The position numbers and the translations under genes were made by a program. A stretch of DNA of 64,000 nt from Phymorhynchus buccinoides (taxonomy: Eukaryota > Mollusca > Gastropoda > Neogastropoda > Raphitomidae): contig CM065700.1 in the NCBI GenBank assembly GCA_017654935.2, positions 49,788,991 to 49,852,990 of the forward strand, read 5' to 3'. The number at the start of each line of letters is the position of its first letter. Positions within the stretch are counted from its first letter, which is position 1. This document shows, one piece after another, positions 46,001 through 58,000 of the stretch. The notes under the pieces were generated by a model. That model was not told the DNA's origin. It saw only the letters and a program-made list of their open reading frames with translations, and made no database searches.

Positions 46001-49000
46001 AGCGCCATTTGTTTCCGACGGTTGTTTTTCATCTGAGGTTGGTTTGGGGGTTTTGTTTGCGGCTGTGGAGTTTTTCAGGGCGCACCGTCTGTCGATGAAC
46101 TCCTGTCGCTTTTTGTCGGCGCTGGGTTCTTCGCCAGGGAGGTAGGTGCGATGCCGGCCGATGTGACAGACCTGAAACAGTGTGAAAACTGCAGCGTGGC
46201 TCAACATGAAAAGGCTCATTGTTGTTATTTTCAATCAGCAGAAACAATGAAGACATATGTTCAGACCTAAAATAAGTCTGAAAGTTGTCAATCAATTTGC
46301 ACAAACACTCTTAATATGAATGTGTGTGTGTGCCCTTTGTGCCACATTATTCATATCATATTGCTTGCTACCTCCCTGCCCAAAATTTGATCTTACCCCC
46401 CTCCCCCACCCCCCCCCCCCCCAACCAATCTCCCTTTCCTGACTTTCATACTGTGTCTACTTTTACATAATGTGTGCACACACACACATACACATAAACA
46501 CCATCACCTACTCTTTTAGTGGCTGGTATGTGTAGAGTCCACACACACACACACACACACACCCATCACCCACCCTTTTAGTGGCTGGTATGTGTAGAGT
46601 ACACACACATACACCCCCCATCACCCACCCTTTTAGTGGATGGTATGTGTAGAGTCCACCCCACCCCCCCCATCACCCACCCTTTTAGTGGATGGTATGT
46701 GTAGAGTACACACACACACACACACCCCATCACCCACCCTTTTAGTGGAGGGTATGAGTAGAGTACACACACACCCATCACCCACCCTTTTAGTGGCTGG
46801 TATGTGTAGAGTACACACACATACACCCCCCATCACCCACCCTTTTAGTGGATGGTATGTGTAGAGTCCACACACACCCATCACCCACCCTTTTAGTGGA
46901 TGGTATGTGTAGAGTCCACACACACCCCATCACCCACCCTTTTAGTGGAGGGTATGAGTAGAGTACACACACACCCATCACCCACCCTTTTAGTGGCTGG
47001 TATGTGTAGAGTACACACACATACACCCCCCATCACCCACCCTTTTAGTGGATGGTATGTGTAGAGTCCACCCCCCCCCCCCATCACCCACCCTTTTAGT
47101 GGACGGTATGTGTAGAGTCCACCCCCCCCCCCCCATCACCCACCCTTTTAGTGGATGGTATGTATAGAGTCCACCCCACCCCCCATCACCCACCCTTTTA
47201 GTGGACGGTATGTGTAGAGTCCACACACACCCCCACCCCCATCACCCACCCTTTCAGTGGATGGTATGTGTAGAGTCCCCCCCCCCCCCCCCCATCACCC
47301 ACCCTTTCAGTGGATGGTATGTGTAGAGTCCCCCCCCCCCCCATCACCCACCCTTTCAGTGGATGGTATGTGTAGAGTCCACATACACACCCACCCATCA
47401 CCCACCCTTTTAGTGGATGGTATGTGTAGTGTCCCCCCCCCCCCCCCCCCCCCCCCCCCATCACCCACCCTTTCAGTGGATGGTATGTGTAGAGTCCACC
47501 CCCCCCCCCCCCATCACCCACACTTTTAGTGGATGGTATGTGTAGAGTCCACCCCCACCACCACCCATCACCCACCCTTTCAGTGGATGGTATGTGTAGA
47601 GTCCACCCCCCCCCCCCCATCACCCCCCCTTTCAGTGGATGGTATGTGTAGAGTCCACACACACACACACACCCATCACCCACCCTTTTAGTGGATGGTA
47701 TGTGTAGAGTCCACACACACCCATCACCCACCCTTTTAGTGGCTCGTACGTGTAGAGTCCACACACACACCCCCACCATCACCCACCCTTTTAGTGGCTC
47801 GTACGTGTAGAGTCCACACACACACACACACCATCACCCACCCTTTTAGTGGCTCGTACGTGTAGAGCACACACACACACACACACCATCACCCACCCTT
47901 TTAGTGGCTCGTACGTGTAGAGCACACACACACACACACACCATCACCCACCCTTTTAGTGGCTCGTACGTGTAGAGCACACACACACACACACACCATC
48001 ACCCACCCTTTTAGTGGCTCGTACGTGTAGAGTACACACACACACACACACCATCACCCACCCTTTTAGTGGCTCGTACGTGTAGAGTCCACCCCACCCC
48101 CCCATCACCCACCCTTTCAGTGGATGGTATGTGTAGAGTCCCACCCCCCCCCCCCCCCCATCACCCACCCTTTCAGTGGATGGTATGTGTAGAGTCCACA
48201 CACACACACCCATCACCCACCCTTTTAGTGGCTGGTATGTGTAGAGTACACACACATACACCCCCCATCACCCACCCTTTTAGTGGATGGTATGTGTAGA
48301 GTCCACCCCCCCCCCCCATCACCCACCCTTTTAGTGGATGGTATGTGTAGAGTCCACCCCCCCCCCCCCCATCACCCACCCTTTTAGTGGATGGTATGTG
48401 TAGAGTCCACACACACACACACACACCCATCACCCACCCTTTCAGTGGATGGTATGTGTAGAGTCCACACACACACACACACCCATCACCCACCCTTTTA
48501 GTGGACGGTATGTATAGAGTCCACACACACACCCATCACCCACCCTTTCAGTGGATGGTATGTGTAGAGTCCACCCCCCCCCCCCCCATCACCCACCCTT
48601 TTAGTGGATGGTATGTGTAGAGTCCACCCCCCCCCATCACCCACCCTTTTAGTGGATGGTATGTGTAGAGTCCCACCCCCCCCCCCATCACCCACCCTTT
48701 TAGTGGATGGTATGTGTAGAGTCCACACACACACACCCCCCATCACCCACCCTTTTAGTGGATGGTATGTGTAGAGTCCACCCCCCCCCCCCCCATCACC
48801 CACCCTTTTAGTGGATGGTATGTGTAGAGTCCACCCCCCCCCCCCCCATCACCCACCCTTTTAGTGGATGGTATGTGTAGAGTCCACACCCACACACCCC
48901 CCATCACCCACCCTTTCAGTGGCTGGTATGTGTAGAGTCCACACACACACCCATCACCCACCCTTTTAGTGGCTGGTATGTGTAGAGTACACACACATAC

Positions 49001-52000
49001 ACCCCCCATCACCCACCCTTTTAGTGGATGGTATGTGTAGAGTCCACCCCCCCCCCCCCCCCCATCACCCACCCTTTTAGTGGATGGTATGTGTAGAGTC
49101 CCCCCCCCCCCCCCCCCATCACCCACCCTTTTAGTGGATGGTATGTGTAGAGTCACACACACACACACACACCCACCCTTTCAGTGGATGGTATGTGTAG
49201 AGTCCACACACACACACACACCCATCACCCACCCTTTTAGTGGATGGTATGTGTAGAGTCCACACACACACACACCATCACCCACCCTTTTAGTGGACGG
49301 TATGTGTAGAGTCCACCCCCCACCCCCCCACCCTTTCAGTGGATGGTATGTGTAGAGAGTCACACACACACACACACCCATCACCCACCCTTTTAGTGGA
49401 TGGTATGTGTAGAGTCCCCCCCCCCCCATCACCCACCCTTTTAGTGGATGGTATGTGTAGAGTCCACCCCACCCCCCCATCACCCACCCTTTCAGTGGAT
49501 GGTATGTGTAGAGTCCACCCCCCCCCCCCCCCCCCCCCCCCATCACCCACCCTTTCAGTGGATGGTATGTGTAGAGTCCACATACACACACACCCATCAC
49601 CCACCCTTTTAGTGGATGGTATGTGTAGAGTCCCCCCCCCCCCCCCCCCCCATCACCCACCCTTTCAGTGGATGGTATGTGTAGAGTCCACCCCACCCCC
49701 CCATCACCCACACTTTTAGTGGATGGTATGTGTAGAGTCCACCCCCCCCCCCCCCCATCACCCACCCTTTCAGTGGATGGTATGTGTAGAGTCCACCCCC
49801 CCCCCCCCCCATCACCCCCCCTTTCAGTGGATGGTATGTGTAGAGTCCACACACACACACACACCCATCACCCACCCTTTTAGTGGATGGTATGTGTAGA
49901 GTCCACACACACCCATCACCCACCCTTTTAGTGGCTCGTACGTGTAGAGTCCACACACACACCCCCACCATCACCCACCCTTTTAGTGGCTCGTACGTGT
50001 AGAGTCCACACACACACCCTCACCATCACCCACCATTTTAGTGGCTCGTACGTGTAGAGTACACACACACACACACCCACCATCACCCACCCTTTTAGTG
50101 GCTCGTACGTGTAGAGTCCACACACACACACACACACCATCACCCACCCTTTTAGTGGCTCGTACGTGTAGAGTACACACACACACACCCACCATCACCC
50201 ACCCTTTTAGTGGCTCGTACGTGTAGAGCACACACACACACACACACCATCACCCACCCTTTTAGTGGCTCGTACGTGTAGAGTACACACACACACACAC
50301 ACCATCACCCACCCTTTTAGTGGCTCGTACGTGTAGAGTACACACACACACACACACCATCACCCACCCTTTTAGTGGCTCGTACGTGTAGAGTCCACAC
50401 ACACACACACACCATCACGCACCCTTTTAGTGGACGGTATGCGCAGTGTGTCTTCCTCCACGGTGAACCCACACTGCTGGCCGACTTGTGCCACGTACGA
50501 CAGGAAGGACCCATAGCAGGACTCCCCCTTCACTTTGGAGTTGAAGCGACCGTTAAAGTCGTGGGCACAGCACGGCAGGACGAAGTAACTGCACTTGTAC
50601 GATGACCTGCAATACAATACAATAATGATGGTTATGTTGTATTATTACTTTACAGTTAAACTGATTGTTAAAGGCGAGGGCACAGTATGGGAGGACGAAG
50701 TACGCTTGTACGATGACCTGCAATACCATACAATAATGATGGTTATATTGTGATAGCTATGCCCCCCCCCCCCCCCTCCTCCCCCTGTGCCCCACCCCCT
50801 TTTTTTAAATTTGGTAGGCGCTGCACTTGCACCGACGCTCTCTCCAGGGGAGAGCAGCCCGAATTTCACAGAGATAAGTCTCTGTCACTAAGAATACACC
50901 AAATACCTCCCAAAAATTAAAAATACCAAATTATTTATTTTGTTGTTTATTTATCTATTTATGCAAATTTTGGTGCTTTATAAATAGTGCATTGTTGGGT
51001 GAACGGATTAGTATGAATGGTGGGTGCAAGCGCATTGGGTTGCGTAGCAAGAAATGTGCTTCATAAATACTATATACTATCATTTTCTTTATTATATGAT
51101 GACCTGCAACAATATACTAACGATGGTTATATTATGCTTTGTCGCGATGAATGATGTTGTGCAGTACAGATGGATTCTCATCTCACTTTCAAGTCATGTG
51201 CACAGCAAGGGAGGATAAAATAACTGCATTTATAGGACTCTGTGCACAGGAAGACAAAATAGCTATACGATACAAGTTGATATATGTTAAATTATGTTTC
51301 TGGATTTTGTTAGGGGCTAGAGTGAAAGTATTTTGTTTCATAAACAATTTTTGTCTGTGTTTCATTTTGTTTTGTTTTCAACTAGTTGATTATTTTTCTG
51401 AACAATGTGGAGAAGCGGTTTGACCTTGCCGCAATGACAGGAATCCATGGCGTCAGCTCATCGCTATGGTTACCGATGATCCAATCAAAATCCGGAAACA
51501 GGTTGTCTGCAGAGGGGGTGATGGGCTTTTCCTGTTAAAGATTAAACACACACACACACAGACACACACACACACACTGTATGAAAAAAAAACTAAATGG
51601 ATGCATGCTTCAATTATTCATTGACAAAAATAATATTGTAGTAGTAGTGTAACTTCACTCTATAGTCTAAAAGGCTTCTTACCAAGTCATTTACATAATC
51701 TACACACACACACACACACAATCTTACCTCCAATCGAACGTCAGAACCAAAGGTGTTCCAGATGTTTCTTCTTCGCAGGTCGACGCCCAGACCAGGGTGC
51801 TGAGGACACAACCACACAACAAAGCTTCATCAAACACTGCTCAATTCTTCGCAGGTCGACGCCCAGACCAGGGTGCTGAGGACACAACCACACAACAAAG
51901 CTTCATCACTCACCGCTCAATTCTTCACAAAGCAATCGGCAAGCGTCATATAGAAGCTTAGTACACATTGCTTGTTCTCACTTTTGGAACAAGGTCTTGA

Positions 52001-55000
52001 GTGCCTATATATATGTAATCTGATTCACAAAACAGGTGAGTTTACCATGATAAATCCACAATCACAATATATATGTAAACTGATTGACAAAACAGGAGAG
52101 TTTACCATGATAAACCCACAATCACAATATATATGTAAACTGATTGACAAAACAGGAGACTTTACCATGATAAACCCACAATCACACACTGTTGAAAACA
52201 ATGTAAGCAAGCAGCAACTGAAATCTGCAGGCCTTGGAGAAAATTTCCAAACAATATCACCACTTCTACTACTACTGCTGACGCACCCCTTCTTTGTAAA
52301 CTACATGTATAACAGACTAGCGGTTCATTTCTACAGCCTAGGTCCACAGATGACTGCTTGTCTCTGATGCCACCTGATCATGATGATGATGATGATGACA
52401 ATGATGGTGATGATGACTAAGACGGTGATGGCGATGAAGATGACAATGATGGTGATATGATGATGAAAATGACAATGACAATGATGATGATGACAACAAT
52501 AATGACTAAGATGGTGATGATGATGAAGATGACAATGATAATGACAATGATGGTGATGATGATGATGACAATGATGGTGATGATGATAACAATGACAATG
52601 ATGATGATGACAACGATAATGACAATGATGGTGATGATGATGAAGATGACAATGGTGACTGACCCCCTCTTTGGTCAGTATATAGACCAGCAGTCCATTT
52701 CCACAGCCCAGGTCCACAAACGACTGTTTGTCACTGATGCCTGTCCTCTGTCGATCCTCTTCCCAAAGCAGCTGTGGAATAACACATCATGAGACAGGAG
52801 AACACAAAATATCACACACACACACACACACAATATCACATGCACACACACACAATATCACATGCACAAGCATGCACACACACAATCTCACATGCACAAG
52901 CATGCACACACACAATCTCACATGCACAAGCATGCACACACGCATACACACACAATCTCACATGTACAAGCATGCACACACGCACACACATACAATCTCA
53001 CATGCATACACACAATCTCACATGCACACATACACAATCTCACATGCACACACACAATCTCACATGTACAATTACAAGCATGCACACACACACACACACA
53101 ATCTCACATGCACAAGCATGCACACACACACACACAATCTCACATGCACACACACACACACACAATACCACATGCACAAGCACGCACGCACACACACACA
53201 ATCTCACATGCACAAGCATGCACAATCTCACATGCACACACACACAATATCACATGCACAAGCATGCACACACACTCACACAGACAGACAAGTTTGCTTT
53301 TAGCAATAAAGCTTGTAAGAATGGAAAACAATCATTCATTTCTTTCTCTTTTTTTAGTCCCCGAGCCGAAGGTTCGGGGAACTATTGTTTCTGTCTGGTC
53401 CGTCCGTGCCTCCGTCCGTCCATCCGGCTATTCGTCCATTTTTCTCAAAAACTATTCAGTCTATCATCATCAAATTTGGTATACTAGTTTGCTAAGATGC
53501 AAGCTATCCACTGATGTATTTAGTTTTACATTAAGGTCAAGGTCGCGCCAGGTACGGGGTTCAAACCCCAAAACACATAATCGCTAATATCTCGCGAAGT
53601 TTTGCATGTATTTCAATGCAGTTTTTTTCACAACATTTCTTGATGAATGGTCTATAACACAGTTGTCATGAATTTTTCTATGCATAAGCCCGCTGTGCCC
53701 TAGGCCCTTTGTGTCACAGGCCCGATATGTCCCACTTCTTTCCGGCCGTCCATCCGGCCGTGCGTGCGTCCTGTTTTCAGTTCTCAATGGTCTCCCCGCT
53801 GTGTGTACAGCCGACACATTCCGATTTCGGAGTAGCTCGGTGATGGTGCGAGGGGACTTTGCAGCCGCTCGGCGTTGCACTTGTTAATACTTTTTTTCCT
53901 CCTTCATTCTTCGTTCATTTAAAAAAATCTAAATGCAAAAGACAAAGTGTGCTACGTTAAAAATATGAAATTTAAAAAATCACAACTTCTGCAGCAGCAC
54001 ACACTGACCAGGAGGTAGGTGGCGATTCCAATGTCCTCGTACACAAACTTCTGGGGGTCAGTTGTCTCTGTCCAGTTCTGGAAGAGAAAAACACAGAAAT
54101 CAGGCACACAGCTGCAGAAACATTATACATATTAGATTCTTCTAAGCACTAAATTACTGCAGCAAATCAAACTTTAGCTCAAAATAAATCACATTGGACA
54201 AAGTTTATCTTTCAAATGGGAGAAGAGTTAATAGTAAATGTATGTATCTGTCCACTGGCACTCTCCCTGTGTCACTGTCTCTCTCAATCCTACCTTAACC
54301 AGGTCCACACCATATTTGTCCTTCAGACATGAGTACAGCTGGTAGTATCTGTCCACTGGCACCAGACGCAGTGACTTGATGGAGGTGGACAGGTTGTCCT
54401 GCTGTGTCCAGTGCTGCAGCTTGACCAGCAGTGTGTCCCTCAGCCACGGCACGCTGCAGTGGACATGGGGCTGGTCAGGGCTCTTTGGCCGCTGGGCTTC
54501 ACTGCAGCTCAGTTGGATGGCACTGCAGGAAAAAAGAAACATTAAAGGCACACCAGGACTATATTATATATATAAACAACAACAGTAAAGAAACATTAAA
54601 GGCACACCAGGCCTATATATAAACAACAAGAATAAAGAAACATTAAAGGCACACCAGGCCAGTAAAGCTATTATATATATAAACAACAACAGTAAAGAAA
54701 CATTAAAGGCACACCAGGCCTACATAAACAACAAGAATAAAGAAACATTAAAGGCACACCAGGCCTATATATAAACAACAACAGTAAAGAAACATTAAAG
54801 GCACACCAGGCCTATATATAAACAACAAGAATAAAGAAACATTAAAGGCACACCAGGCCTATATATAAACAACAAGAATAAAGAAACATTAAAGGCACAC
54901 CAGGCCTATATATAAACAACAAGGCTATATATAAACAACAAGATTAAAGAAACATTAAAGGCACACCAGGCCTATATAAAGAAACAAAGAAAAAGGCACA

Positions 55001-58000
55001 CCAGGCCTATATATAAACAACAAGAATAAAGAAACATTAAAGGCACACCAGGCCTATATAAACAACAATATATACCAGGCCTATATATAAACAACAAGAA
55101 TAAAGAAACATTAAAGGCACACCAGGCCTATATATAAACAACAAGAATAAAGAAACATTAAAGGCACACCAGGCCTATATATAAACAACAACAATAAAGA
55201 AACATTAAAGGCACACCAGGCCTATATATAAACAACAAGAATAAAGAAACATTAAAGGCACACCAGGCCTATATATAAACAACAACAGTAAAGAAACATT
55301 AAAGGCACACCAGGCCTATATATAAACAACAAGAATAAAGAAACATTAAAGGCACACCAGGCCTATATATAAACAACAACAGAATAAAGAAACATTAAAG
55401 GCACACCAGGCCTATATATAAACAACAAGAATAAAGAAACATTAAAGGCACACCAGGCCTATATATAAACAACAAGCCTATATATAAACAAGAAGAATAA
55501 AGAAACATTAAAGGCACACCAGGCCTATATATAAACAACAAGAATAAAGAAACATTAAAGGCACACCAGGCCTATATATATAAAGAAACATTAAAGGCAC
55601 ACCAGGCCTATATATAACAACAAGAATAAAGAAACATTAAAGGCACACCAGGCCTATATATAAACAACAAGAATAAAGAAACATTAAAGGCACACCAGGC
55701 CTATATATAAACAACAAGAATAAAGAAACATTAAAGGCACACCAGGCCTATATAAACAATAAAGAAACATTAAAGAAACATTAAAGGCACACCAGGCCTA
55801 TATATAAACAACAAGAATAAAGAAACATTAAAGGCACACCAGGCCTATATATAAACAACAACAGTAAAGAAACATTAAAGGCACACCAGGCCTATATATA
55901 AACAACAAGAATAAAGAAACATTAAAGGCACACCAGGCCTATATATAAACAACAAGAATAAAGAAACATTAAAGGCACACCAGGCCTATATATAAACAAC
56001 AAGAATAAAGAAACATTAAAGGCACACCAGGCCTATATATAAACAACAAGATAAAGAAACATTAAAGGCACACCAGGCCTATATATAAACAACAAGAATA
56101 AAGAAACATTAAAGGCACACCAGGCCTATATATAAACAACAAGAGTAAAGAAACATTAAAGGCACACCAGGCCTATATATAAACAACAAGAATAAAGAAA
56201 CATTAAAGGCACACCAGGCCTATATATAAACAACAAGAATAAAGAAACATTAAAGGCACACCAGGCCTATATATAAACAACAAGAATAAAGAAACATTAA
56301 AGGCACACCAGGCCTATATATAAACAACAAGAATAAAGAAACATTAAAGGCACACCAGGCCTATATATAAACAACAAGAATAAAGAAACATTAAAGGCAC
56401 ACCAGGCCTATATATAAACAACAAGAGTAAAGAAACATTAAAGGCACACCAGGCCTATATATAAACAACAAGAATAAAGAAACATTAAAGGCACACCAGG
56501 CCTATATATAAACAACAAGAATAAAGAAACATTAAAGGCACACCAGGCCTATATATAAACAACAAGAATAAAGAAACATTAAAGGCACACCAGGCCTATA
56601 TATAAACAACAAGAATAAAGAAACATTAAAGGCACACCAGGCCTATATATAAAGAAACATTAAAGGCACACCAGGCCTATATATAAACAATAAAGAAACA
56701 TTAAAGGCACACCAGGCCTATATATAAACAACAAGAATAAAGAAACATTAAAGGCACACCAGGCCAGGCCTATATATATAAACAACAAGAATAAAGAAAC
56801 ATTAAAGGCACACCAGGCCTATATATAAACAACAAGAGTAAAGAAACATTAAAGGCACACCAGGCCTATATATAAACAACAAGAATAAAGAAACATTAAA
56901 GGCACACCAGGCACTACCATATAAACAACAAGAATAAAGAAACATTAAAGGCACACCAGGCCTATATATAAACAACAAGAATAAAGAAACATTAAAGGCA
57001 CACCAGGCCTATATATAAACAACAAGAATAAAGAAACATTAAAGGCACATTAAAGGCACACCAGGCCTATATATAATTAAAACAAGAATAAAGAAACATT
57101 AAAGGCACACCAGGCCTATATATAAACAACAAGAATAAAGAAACATTAAAGGCACACCAGGCCTATATATAAACAACAAGAATAAAGAAACATTAAAGGC
57201 ACACCAGGCCTATATATAAACAACAAGAATAAAGAAACATTAAAGGCACACCAGGCCTATATATAAACAACAAGAATAAAGAAACATTAAAGGCACACCA
57301 GGCCTATATATAAACAACAACAATAAAGAAACATTAAAGGCACACCAGGCCTATATATAAACAACAAATAAAGAAACATTAAAGGCACACCAGGCCTATA
57401 TATAAACAACAAGAATAAAGAAACATTAAAGGCACACCAGGCCTATATAAACAACAAGAATAAAGAAACATTAAAGGCACACCAGGCCTATATATAAACA
57501 ACAAGAATAAAGAAACATTAAAGGCACACCAGGCCTATATATAAACAACAAGAATAAAGAAACATTAAAGGCACACCAGGCCTATATATAAACAACAAGA
57601 GTAAAGAAACATTAAAGGCACACCAGGCCTATATATAAACAACAAGAATAAAGAAACATTAAAGGCACACCAGGCCTATATATAAACAACAAGAATAAAG
57701 AAACATTAAAGGCACACCAGGCCTATATATAAACAACAACAGTAAAGAAACATTAAAGGCACACCAGGCCTATATAAACAACAACAGTAAAGAAACATTA
57801 AAGGCACACCAGGCCTATATATAAACAACAAGAATAAAGAAACATTAAAGGCACACCAGGCCTATATATAAACAACAACAGTAAAGAAACATTAAAGGCA
57901 CACCAGGCCTATATATAAACAACAAGAATAAAGAAACATTAAAGGCACACCAGGCCTATATATAAACAACAACAGTAAAGAAACATTAAAGGCACACCAG

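Noticed and set aside
46578..50514. Many Gly/Cys/Val-rich and Pro/His-rich open frames
   Set aside because: Explained by the donor array with CA and poly-C spacers.
52728..53587. His/Thr-rich frames of 190-240 residues
   Set aside because: CA-rich array in a TRMT44 intron; frames overlap each other and the true exon 5 on the other strand.
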